In this document: positions 7,153 through 14,967 of the stretch, in pieces
Numbering within the stretch: the first letter of the stretch is position 1
Layout of the letters: each line of letters opens with the position of its first letter
Assembly: GCA_963580245.1 (NCBI GenBank)
Contig: CAUZJO010000028.1
Span: 1-36,626 of the forward strand
Source: CAUZJO01 sp963580245
GTDB lineage: Bacteria; Sumerlaeota; Sumerlaeia; MVZB01
Length of the DNA stretch: 36,626 nucleotides
Reading direction: 5' to 3'
Position numbers and translations under genes: made by a program
Notes under the pieces: generated by a model
What the model saw: the letters and a program-made list of their open reading frames with translations, nothing else
What the model was told of the DNA's origin: nothing
Databases searched by the model: none

Positions 7153-8475
7153 TTAACCGATCCCCCCGGCGTCGGCGGTCGCCCCGATCCCGTTTGGACG
7201 GGTGCTTGACCGCTCGCACCGCGTCTCATCGCGCATCCAATCCATCATAAGGGATTCCGCCGTCAGACCTTCTCGCGAGGGGGGCGGGGTTTGATTCAGT
7301 CGCCACAAGGCCCACTGGGCCGGGCGGCCGGACGCCAGGCGACCGCGGCCGCCGAACGGGGCGATCTCGCCCAGACTGGCACCGGTCGCGCACGCCAGGA
7401 TTTGGGTTGGCGCCCAGCCGGTCGCCTGTTGGGCCAGTGCTCGTGCCTCGGCGCGGATGGACAGCCGGTCGTTGCTGGCCAGGCTGTCGGTCCCCAGGGT
7501 CAAGCGCGCGCCGGCGCGGCGGTATGCCTCCAGGGGGTATGGGGGGTAGCCGAAGAAGCGGTGACTCAGCGGGCAGAAGACGACCGGCGCGCCGCTCTCG
7601 GCGAGCAGTTGGGCCTCACCCGGCTCGGGCAGGTTGCAATGGATCGCAAGGGTCGCCTGGCCCAACAGACCGGCGCTCGCCGCGCGCTCGATCGACGAGG
7701 GCCCCACCCCCAACGCGGAGGCCAAGTCCAGTCCAATCGCTTGCTCGTGGATTGCCTGAAGTTCGCCGCGCCCCTCTCGGAGTAGTTCTCGCTCTTCGGG
7801 GGACTCGGCCAGGTGGATCGTAAGCGGCCGGTCGGTTTGTCGCGCCCAGCGGGCGGCTTGATCCAGTCCCGCTTGGCAAACCGTGTAGGGCGAGTGGGGG
7901 GAGAGGCCGTGCTTCATCGCTCCGGCTTCGTCCGATCCCGCGCCGGCGACCGAGAAGAATTCCTCGTGCGAAGCCAGCCAGGACTCCCACGCGCCGGCCT
8001 GCTCGGCGGTCGGCACCAGCCATTCGATGAATTCGGTGCTCGCGAGGCCGCTTGCGCGCAGTGTCTCGCTCGCCCAACCGTAGCTGCTCACGTCCCAAAC
8101 TTCGGTCACGCCGTCCTCGATCAATTCATCAACCGCGCGGGTGACGGCCGAGCGCGCCGAGGCAGGATCCAGGCCCCCCGGCGCGCGACGCAACTCGATC
8201 ATCGCCCGCAGCCAGGGTCCGAATCCCCGCCCCCGGGGGAGCCTCCCGCGGAGCAGCGAGTAATCGAGATGGACATGGGCGTTGAGGAGCCCGGGGGTGA
8301 GCAGGTGGTCACCGAATCGCAGTTCCGGCGGCAGGTCGCGCGGGGGACGGCCGGTGGGGTGGACGCGCGTGAATCGGCCGTCGGCCCATTCGATTTCGAT
8401 CCCGTCGCGGGCCCCGGCCGCGGGGTCAAGTCCCCATCTGGCCCACAAGCGACCCTCCCGCGGGGTGAGCCTCAT
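7153..8475 (-). CDS. metal-dependent amidohydrolase (cytosine/atrazine deaminase-like)
   Basis: A 440-residue amidohydrolase-superfamily TIM-barrel enzyme. Metal ligands are visible: LLNAHVHLDYS (His 67 and 69), IHLAES, AIHCN, and the Asp of LGTDSLASND. The layout (PGLLNAHVH near residue 60, HLAE, IHC, GTDS) matches the TRZ/ATZ and aminodeoxyfutalosine deaminase (MqnX-like) branches. A deaminase acting on a nucleoside or N-heterocycle is therefore likeliest, with unknown substrate. No other menaquinone gene lies nearby, so MqnX is only one option. Its ATG overlaps the stop of the kinase gene (ATGA, 8472-8475), which fixes the start and implies translational coupling. Confidence 0.8.
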   Translation of the reverse strand: MRLTPREGRLWARWGLDPAAGARDGIEIEWADGRFTRVHPTGRPPRDLPPELRFGDHLLTPGLLNAHVHLDYSLLRGRLPRGRGFGPWLRAMIELRRAPGGLDPASARSAVTRAVDELIEDGVTEVWDVSSYGWASETLRASGLASTEFIEWLVPTAEQAGAWESWLASHEEFFSVAGAGSDEAGAMKHGLSPHSPYTVCQAGLDQAARWARQTDRPLTIHLAESPEERELLREGRGELQAIHEQAIGLDLASALGVGPSSIERAASAGLLGQATLAIHCNLPEPGEAQLLAESGAPVVFCPLSHRFFGYPPYPLEAYRRAGARLTLGTDSLASNDRLSIRAEARALAQQATGWAPTQILACATGASLGEIAPFGGRGRLASGRPAQWALWRLNQTPPPSREGLTAESLMMDWMRDETRCERSSTRPNGIGATADAGGIG

Positions 8476-9607
8476 GAGCGGTCCCGCAACCGGGCGGTGG
8501 TTTCGACCGTGGCGTCGGATTCGTCCAGTTTGAGGGGCAGGATGATTGAGAACTGCACTCGCCCGTCTCCCGCAAGGCCCGCGCCGACCCGCCCCCGATG
8601 GGCGTGGGTGACCGCTTTGACGACGTACAGGCCGATGCCCGAACCCTCGATCCCACGTCGGGCACCGGCGTCGGCGCGCTCGAAGCGATTAAAGATGTCG
8701 TCGAAGTCCTCGGGCAGAATCTCCTCGGTCTCGTTAACGACCTGGATGCGGATCGAATCGAGGCCCAGGGGCGAGAGGGAGGCATCCAGTTTCTCCGCGA
8801 TGATCTCAATGGGCGCGTCGGGGCTGCCGTACTTGAAGGCGTTGTTGAGCATATTGCCGACGGCCCGGTAAATCATCATCTCATCGAGGAACACCGTCGC
8901 GGGCAAACCCCGCAGATCGGACTCGATGCGTTGGCCGCGTCGTTCGGCCTCCACACGCAGCGTCTCGACCACGTCCTCGATCATGCGACGCAGGTTCACC
9001 TCGGTGGCGACCGCCTTGAGCGTGCCGGCCTCAATCTTGCAGGTCGTCAGGTAGTTTTCGATCAGCTCCAAAATCTTCTGGCCGCTGGCGTGGACCGTTT
9101 CGGCGAACTCGCGGGCGCGGGGATGAAACTCGCCCTTTTCGTGATCGTAGATCATCGAGGCGAACCCAATGATCGAGGTGAGCGGGATTTTGATGTCGTG
9201 GGTGATCATCGCCGCCGTGTCCTCGCGCAACTGTTCGGTTTCGATCTTCTGAAACGCCTTTTCGATCGCCATGCGAAACAGGTCGAAGTCGAACGGTTTG
9301 CGCAGGTAATCGAAGACCTGATAATGGACCGCCTCGATCGCCGACTCGGTCGTGGCGTGGCCGGTGATGACGATGATCAGCGTGCGCGGGTGGTTCTCGT
9401 GGACAAAGCGATCACCTCGGCCCCCGAGACCCCCTGCATGGGCAGGTCGCTCACCACGACCTGAAACTGCTCGCGGTTGAGCTGCTCGATGGCCTCGGCC
9501 CCGCCATAGGCCGTCCGCGCATCGTACCCCGCATCGTCCAGCAAGGTGCGCAGGGAATCCGCCACGCACCGTTCGTCATCAACGATGAGGATCCGTTTGT
9601 CGTCCAT
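8472..9607 (-). pseudogene. receiver-histidine kinase hybrid, one-base frameshift in receiver domain
   Basis: Restoring one base near 9410/9411 joins two frames into a 378-residue REC-HisKA-HATPase protein. The receiver (1-~115) has DDE at 10-12, phospho-acceptor D54 (VVVSDLPMQG), T82 and K104 (YLRKPF), all correctly spaced after correction. HisKA has H137 in THDIKIPLTS. HATPase_c has an N-box (GNMLNNAFKYG) and a G2-like GSGIGLYVVK. The G1 box reads VNETEEILPEDFDD instead of the usual D-x-G-x-G, an odd departure. No membrane segment is present, so it would be cytosolic. It starts 3 nt after the pseudopilin stop and overlaps the amidohydrolase start. The lesion may be a sequencing error or a real inactivation. 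Confidence 0.8.
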
Positions 9608-9610
9608 CAG

Positions 9611-10294
9611 TTAGTACCGCGGCGTGACCCACTGGAGGAACTGAGAGGCGGTTTTCTCGGCGTTGTTCGCTCGATTGATGTAGATGTTCCCGTCCGAAAT
9701 GGTCCCGTTGGTGGGGTCATAGGGCCGGAAGATGGTCAACCGCAGGCTCGGGAGCGCCGGCCACCCATAGTTGTTGGGCCCGGTGCCAAGGTAACCATCG
9801 GGGCCGACCGAGACCAACAGATAGCCAATGGTTTCAGGGTCCTGGTAGTCGTCCGTGTCAATACCATGGCGCGAATTGACCAGCCAGGAGAATTGCGCGG
9901 GGTCGTAGTAATCGAGCAAGTTGTTGGGGGGCGGAATGGTGGCCTCGAAGACGTCGGGCGGTAGGGTACTGATATAGGCGACCGGGCTGGTCAGCTTCGA
10001 TAATTGCGCCAGGCGGGTGTCGAGCTGAGGAACGTGGGGCGTGCGCCGCAGCGTGCCCAGTGTATTGCGCCGGTAGGGGTATGCATTATTATCCACATGG
10101 TACAACTCCAGCGCTTCCATCATCGTGCGCATCTCCGCATGGACGCGAGCGACCTTGGCGCGGGTCTGCGCCTGGAGGAAATTGGGCACCGCGATGGCCG
10201 CGAGAATGGTGATGATGGCGGCGACGATCAGAAGTTCGATCAGCGTAAAGGCCCGGCCATTGGCGAACCGAGGTGAGATTGAGAAAAATTTCAC
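9611..10294 (-). CDS. type II secretion/type IV pilin-like prepilin (YDPTNGT family)
   Basis: A 227-residue protein with a class-III prepilin leader: a basic N-terminus, then G-R-A-FTLIELLIVAAIITILAAIA, where cleavage would fall before the Phe and Glu5 of the mature protein is present. The helix continues into VPNFLQAQTRAKVARV. The globular part carries LLVSVGPDGYLG (an SGPD-like motif) and YDPTNGTISDGNI near the C-terminus. Both recur in the other three prepilins of this window. It is probably exported and processed by prepilin peptidase, then assembled in a pseudopilus or displayed at the surface. The start is GTG at 10294 with AAGGGAG upstream. It heads an operon with the receiver-kinase and the amidohydrolase. 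Confidence 0.88.
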   Translation of the reverse strand: MKFFSISPRFANGRAFTLIELLIVAAIITILAAIAVPNFLQAQTRAKVARVHAEMRTMMEALELYHVDNNAYPYRRNTLGTLRRTPHVPQLDTRLAQLSKLTSPVAYISTLPPDVFEATIPPPNNLLDYYDPAQFSWLVNSRHGIDTDDYQDPETIGYLLVSVGPDGYLGTGPNNYGWPALPSLRLTIFRPYDPTNGTISDGNIYINRANNAEKTASQFLQWVTPRY

Positions 10295-10360
10295 GCGTTG
10301 GCACTCCCTTCGGGAACGACTCCACCAGCGTGGCTTGAGGCGATGGACTATACAACACTA

Positions 10361-10389
10361 TTTATAATATATCATTGCGGGCGTAACAA
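10361..10389 (-). promoter_or_regulatory. sigma-70-like promoter for the prepilin operon
   Basis: Read on the minus strand: TTGTTA (10389-10384), a 17-nt spacer, then TATAAA (10366-10361), which matches the -10 consensus at five of six positions. The start codon lies about 60 nt downstream. The AT-rich patch stands out in GC-rich surroundings. This is motif evidence only. Confidence 0.55.
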
Positions 10390-10447
10390 CCAGTTTTCAC
10401 CGAAAATCTTGGGAGGGGGCGGGAGCCTCGGTCCTTCCGGGCCATGA

Positions 10448-10476
10448 TTGCCTTGCCGGGTCAAACGTGTTAAATA
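10448..10476 (+). promoter_or_regulatory. candidate sigma-70-like promoter for dnaJ
   Basis: TTGCCT (10448-10453) and TAAATA (10471-10476) are separated by 17 nt, and the dnaJ ATG lies about 60 nt downstream. It is divergent from, and close to, the prepilin promoter. No CIRCE-type inverted repeat is visible, so HrcA control is not indicated here. Confidence 0.35.
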
Positions 10477-10537
10477 TGGCAGGGTACGGGTTGCCCGCTT
10501 CGGGAGGCGGCCAGAACGCTCAGAGGTCAGGAACGAG

Positions 10538-11683
10538 ATGGCGGCGCAAACCAAAGACTACTACAAAGATCTGGGTGTGGAGCGTTCGGCGAGTGCCGAG
10601 CAGGTCAAGAAGGCCTACCGCAAACAGGCTCTCCAATACCATCCCGACCGCAATCCAGATGATCCAGAAGCCGAGGAGAGGTTCAAGGAGGTCTCCGAGG
10701 CGTACGAAGTCCTGAGCGATCCCGAGAAGCGCCGAGTCTACGATCTGCGCGGCTACGAGGGGGTCAAGAGCGGATTTGGGCGCGGCGGTTTCTCGTGGGA
10801 CGATTTCCACCACGCGACGGAGTTCGAGGATATCTTCGGCGATGTCTTCGGCTCGCTGTTCGGGTTTGGGGGTCGGCGCGGAGGCACCCGGCGGCGTCCC
10901 CGAGGCCGCGATCTTCGTGTGCGGCTTGATCTGACGCTCGAAGACGTCCTGTTCGGCAAGGAAACGGAGATCAAACTGCGGCGCACCGAGACGTGCATGA
11001 CCTGCGCGGGTTCGGGGGCCAAACCAGGCACCCGACCCCGGACTTGCCATCGCTGCGCCGGGGCCGGCCAGATCCGGATCGCGCAGGGGTTTTTCAGCCT
11101 GACGACCAACTGCGACGTCTGCGAGGGCACCGGACAGGTGATCGGCTCGCCATGCGCGGATTGCGGTGGAGAGGGCCGGTCCAATGAGCAGGTCTCGCTC
11201 AAGATACCGGTCCCTCCGGCGATCGAGACCGGCACGCAATTGCGCATGCTGGGCGAAGGAGACGCCGGGCCGCCGGGCGGCGAACGGGGCGACCTTTATG
11301 TCGTCCTCAACGTCCGCGAACACGAGCGTTACCAGCGCGACGGCGAAAACCTCCACTGCGAGGAGCAGATCAGTTTCCCTCAAGCCGCGCTAGGCGATGA
11401 CCTGGAGGTCGCGACGCCCCACGGCCCATACAAGGTCAAAATCCCCGCCGGCACGCAGACGGGGCAGCGGTTCCGCGTGAGTAACCATGGCGTCCCGCGC
11501 GGGACCGACAACCAATCCATGCGCGGCGACCTTTACGTCCATATTTTCGTCAGGGTTCCCAAGAAGCTCAATGAACGCCAGCGCCAATTGCTGCGCGATT
11601 TCGCCAAAGAATTCGGAGAGGATCCCATCGAGCAAGAGAAAGGGCTGCTCGACCGCTTCAAGGAGTCGTTGGGGTTCGATTAG
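10538..11683 (+). CDS. dnaJ: chaperone protein DnaJ (type I Hsp40)
   Basis: DnaJ stimulates DnaK's ATPase and delivers unfolded clients. The J domain (residues 5-70) has HPD at 35-37. A Gly/Phe-rich stretch follows (~79-115). The zinc domain has four CxxCxGxG repeats starting at C153, C170, C192 and C206. The substrate-binding C-terminal domains end at GLLDRFKESLGFD. At 381 residues it is a full-length type I protein. The ATG at 10538 follows AGGA and gives the normal family N-terminus (KDYYKDLGV). It converges on the dnaK copy across 53 nt. That placement, rather than a dnaK-dnaJ operon, suggests separate regulation of the two partners. Confidence 0.95.
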   Translation: MAAQTKDYYKDLGVERSASAEQVKKAYRKQALQYHPDRNPDDPEAEERFKEVSEAYEVLSDPEKRRVYDLRGYEGVKSGFGRGGFSWDDFHHATEFEDIFGDVFGSLFGFGGRRGGTRRRPRGRDLRVRLDLTLEDVLFGKETEIKLRRTETCMTCAGSGAKPGTRPRTCHRCAGAGQIRIAQGFFSLTTNCDVCEGTGQVIGSPCADCGGEGRSNEQVSLKIPVPPAIETGTQLRMLGEGDAGPPGGERGDLYVVLNVREHERYQRDGENLHCEEQISFPQAALGDDLEVATPHGPYKVKIPAGTQTGQRFRVSNHGVPRGTDNQSMRGDLYVHIFVRVPKKLNERQRQLLRDFAKEFGEDPIEQEKGLLDRFKESLGFD

Positions 11684-11736
11684 GCGCGCGATCCGAACTC
11701 CTCCGGAGGGAGCCGGCGCGAATTGCTTCAAATCGG

Positions 11737-13717
11737 TTATTCCGCTTCGGAGAGTTCGGGACCGGAGACCGAGGGGACGGGCGTGCCAGGCCCCGTGTCA
11801 GAAGGGCCGACGGTGGGTATCTCATCGGTTGGGGGCGTCAGCTCACTCGGTTCGGATGATTTGCCCAAACCGCTATCATCGTCGAGCTCCTCGAAGATCA
11901 GGTCGTCGTCGCCCATCCCCCCGATGTTGCCCACCAGCATCATGATCTCGGAGAAAACGGACTTGAGTTCGCGTTCGGCGCTCTCGATGACCGGCCACTC
12001 GTCCTGCTGCAAGGCGATTTCCAGGCGGGACAGGTGTTCGTTGACGCGACGCTTTTCTTTATCGGTCAGGGTGCGCACCTCGCCACGCCGCTGCAATGAA
12101 TCCAGTTCCTGTCGCATCTCTTCGAGGCGCCGGTGGATGCCCACTTTGCGGATGAACTGCCGGTCCTCGTCGGCCTTTTCGCCCGCTTCCTCAACCTTCC
12201 GCTTCACCTCGCTGTCGAGCGTCGGCTGGTAGGATTCGATCTTGACCTGTTGCATGACGCCGGTGGTCAGGTCCATCGCCGCGACGTTGTGGATGCCGTT
12301 GGCGTCGATATTGAAGCTGACCTCGACCTCGGGCACCTCGCGCGGGGCGGGGTCGATGCCCTCGAGCCGGAATCGGGCCAAGGAGCGGTTCTCGCGGGCG
12401 ATGCGCCGCTCGCCCTGGAGCACGTGGATGGTCACGCTCTCCTGATTATCGCGCACCGTGGTGAATTTTTTGTGGGCCGTGGTGGGGATGCTGCTGTTGC
12501 GCGGGATGAGGGGTGAAAAGATGCCGCCGGCCAGTTCGATCCCCAAGGACAAGGGAGTGACATCGAGCAAGAGGATCTCGTCCAAGTCCCCGCGCATGAT
12601 GCTGGCCTGGATCGAAGCGCCCAGCGCCACCGCCTCGTCGGAGCTGACCGAGTGGTCCGGTTCCTTATCGAAGAAATCCTGGACGAGCCGCCGGACGGCG
12701 GGGATGCGCATCGAGCCGCCGACCAGGATCACCGCGTTCAGGTCGTCGTTGCTCAAGCCGGCGTCCTTCATCGCCTGCAGGCACGGCTCCCTGAGTCGGT
12801 CCAGAGTTGGGGCGATCAGTTCTTCGAATTTCTCGCGGGTCAGCTCGGCGTTGAAGTGTTTCGGGCCCGCCTCGTCGGTGCCGATAAACGGCAGCGAGAT
12901 GCCCGTCTTTTCCAATGTCGACAGTTCACATTTGACCTTTTCGGCCGTTTCGGCGATGCGCGCCAAGACCTGCATGTCGCCCGCCACTTCCAGTTCCAGT
13001 TCCTTCGCGATCCGGTCGATGACCCAACGGCTCAGCACCACGTCGATCACATCGCCGCCCAGGAAGGTGTCGCCGCAGGTCGATTTGACCTCAAAGACGT
13101 CCCTATCGAGTTCGAGGATGGAGATATCGAACGTTCCGCCGCCAAAGTCGAAAACGGCGATTTTCTCGACCTTGCGCTTGTTTATCCCATAGGCCAGGGC
13201 CGCGGCCGTCGGCTCATTGATGATGCGCAGGGCTTCGAGGCCGGCCAGTTCCGCCGCCTTCTTGGTGGCCTGGCACTGGCTGTCGTTTAAAGTAGGCCGG
13301 ACACGTGATCACGGCCTGCGCGATCTCCTGTCCCAAATACTGCTCAGCCGTGTCCTTCATTTTCTTGAGGGTCTCGGCCTGGACCTGTTCGGGAAGCAGT
13401 TGGTCCTCGCCAATCTTGACGGCGACCATGCCGTCGGGACCTTCGGCGAGCCGATACTCAATCCCTTCCATGCGCTCGACGACCTCATCCCAGCGGCAGC
13501 CGACAAAGCGTTTGACCGAATAGATCGTCAACTCGAGCGCGAGCAGACGTTGGCGCTTGGCCAACTCGCCCGCGATGATTTCGCCTTCGCGGAAATGCAC
13601 GACCGACGGGGTCGTCTTGCTCCCCTCGCTGTTGGGTATCACCTGGGGCCTGCCGCCCTCCAGGTGGGCCACCACCGAATTCGTCGTTCCAAGATCGATC
13701 CCGACTACGTAGACCAT
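11737..13717 (-). pseudogene. dnaK: Hsp70 chaperone DnaK homologue, one-base frameshift
   Basis: Removing one base gives a 659-residue Hsp70. The ATPase domain has IDLGTTNSVV (phosphate 1), AVITCPAYFNDSQ, INEPTAAALAYG (connect 1), FDFGGGTFDIS (phosphate 2) and ILVGGSMRIPAV (adenosine). The substrate domain has LLLDVTPLSLGIE and IPRNSSIPT. The helical lid is followed by a Pro/Ser/Glu-rich tail that lacks the usual EEVD-like end. The frame breaks just after CPAYF, where the coding strand reads TTTAAACGAC but the family needs TTTAACGAC. That is one extra base within 13286-13291. Everything either side is intact, so this is very recent decay or a sequencing error. A second dnaK elsewhere would be needed if the lesion is real. 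Confidence 0.85.
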
Positions 13718-14058
13718 TTGGCGCGCTTGACCTCGACTTCCACCGCTCTGTTTTCTTCATTCATAAAGGGCTTCCGCCCCATGGGACTATACGAAGAATG
13801 TATCGGCCGCGCGAACCCCGATCATGAGGCGAAAACCCGTGCCAGTTGGGGCGGGAACGGGTCTTTTCCCCACCCAACGCCGGCAAACGCCGCTTGGGAT
13901 GACGGCGGCCCAGGGGCCCCGGCCTTGCCACGGAATCGGGGGGGGGATGCGATTTCGCTTTGTTGGCCCGCCCGGATGGGGGGTAAGATGGGGACGGAAT
14001 ACGGCGTCATCGATCGCGAGGGGCGATTGAGCAGCGTCATCACCGGAGGGAGCCAGCA
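13718..14058. other. divergent intergenic region between dnaK and larE
   Basis: No gene is supported here. The region holds a run of nine G (13938-13946) and an imperfect inverted repeat, AAAACCCGT then ACGGGTCTTTT, around 13832-13866. A weak promoter-like pair for larE is present (TTGTTG at 13960-13965, 18 nt, TAAGAT at 13984-13989). No heat-shock operator was found upstream of dnaK. Confidence 0.35.
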
Positions 14059-14913
14059 GTGGCACCAGCCAGCCTAGACCGCTCGAGCCTGCCTCACGGC
14101 GAGAAATTTGACCGATTGACCGACCGTTTCCGGCAATTGGGCAAGGTGGTGGTCGCCTACTCGGGGGGGATCGACTCCTCGCTACTGGCCAAGGTGGGGA
14201 CGCTGGCCATCGGGGACGGGTGCATCGCGGTCATCGCCCGCTCCGAGACGCTCGCCGATGAGGAATACGACGCGGCCGAGGTGGTTGCCCGCGACCACGA
14301 GTTCAACCTGAAGACCATTGAATACAGTGAGCTTGAGATCGACCATTACGCCGAGAACCCCACCAATCGGTGCTACTTCTGCAAGCACGAACTCTACAGC
14401 CGGCTAACCGACCTGGCCCGCGAGCTGGGCGTGGCGGCCGTGGCCGAGGGCTCCAACGCCGACGACGTGAACGACTGGCGTCCGGGGCTCAAGGCGGTCG
14501 CGGAGCTCCAGGTGGTCAGCCCCCTGCGCGAGGCCGACCTCCACAAGCAGGAAATCCGTGAGTTGGCCCAGGCGCTCGGCCTGCCTAATTGGGACAAGCC
14601 CTCCAATCCCTGTCTTTCCTCCCGGGTGGCGTATGGGTTGGCGATTGACCGTGAGAAGCTGCGCCAGATCGCCGAGGGCGAGAGGTTCCTGCGCGAGCGG
14701 GGCTTCCGCCAGGTGCGGGTCAGGCATCACGACCAGATCGCGCGGATCGAGGTGGGACCCGACGAGATGGATCGCCTCCTGGAGCCGAGCCTGCGCCGGG
14801 CCGTCTCCGCGCGGCTGCGGGAGCTGGGTTTCCGCTTTGTTACCGTCGATCTCATGGGCTACCGCACCGGCAGCTTGAATAAGGGCATTACGCCGCCTAA
14901 GCCCAATCCGTAA
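14059..14913 (+). CDS. larE: ATP-dependent sacrificial sulfur transferase LarE
   Basis: LarE belongs to the PP-loop ATPases. It adenylates the carboxylates of the pyridine cofactor precursor and donates sulfur from its own cysteine to build the nickel-pincer cofactor first found in lactate racemase. Visible are the PP-loop SGGIDSS (35-41), NRCYFCK with C105 and C108, and KPSNPCLSSR, in which C185 corresponds to the sacrificial cysteine of the Lactobacillus plantarum enzyme. Length is 284 residues, normal for the family. The start is GTG at 14059 with GGAGGG eight bases upstream. larA, larB and larC are absent from the window, so the cofactor's user is not identified. Stand-alone larE is common. 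Confidence 0.93.
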   Translation: MAPASLDRSSLPHGEKFDRLTDRFRQLGKVVVAYSGGIDSSLLAKVGTLAIGDGCIAVIARSETLADEEYDAAEVVARDHEFNLKTIEYSELEIDHYAENPTNRCYFCKHELYSRLTDLARELGVAAVAEGSNADDVNDWRPGLKAVAELQVVSPLREADLHKQEIRELAQALGLPNWDKPSNPCLSSRVAYGLAIDREKLRQIAEGERFLRERGFRQVRVRHHDQIARIEVGPDEMDRLLEPSLRRAVSARLRELGFRFVTVDLMGYRTGSLNKGITPPKPNP

Positions 14914-14967
14914 AATCGCGCATAATCCGCTCGCCTGGCCCCACCCCAACCCATTAAGATCACGCCC

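Noticed and set aside
13283..13292. Programmed frameshift at TTTAAAC in dnaK
   Set aside because: The heptamer matches a known -1 slippery site, but its codon phase is TTT AAA C rather than T TTA AAC, and the downstream frame needs a +1 shift.
13938..13946. Run of nine G as a phase-variation switch
   Set aside because: It lies between genes, outside good promoter spacing, so a switching role is not supported; a length error is possible.
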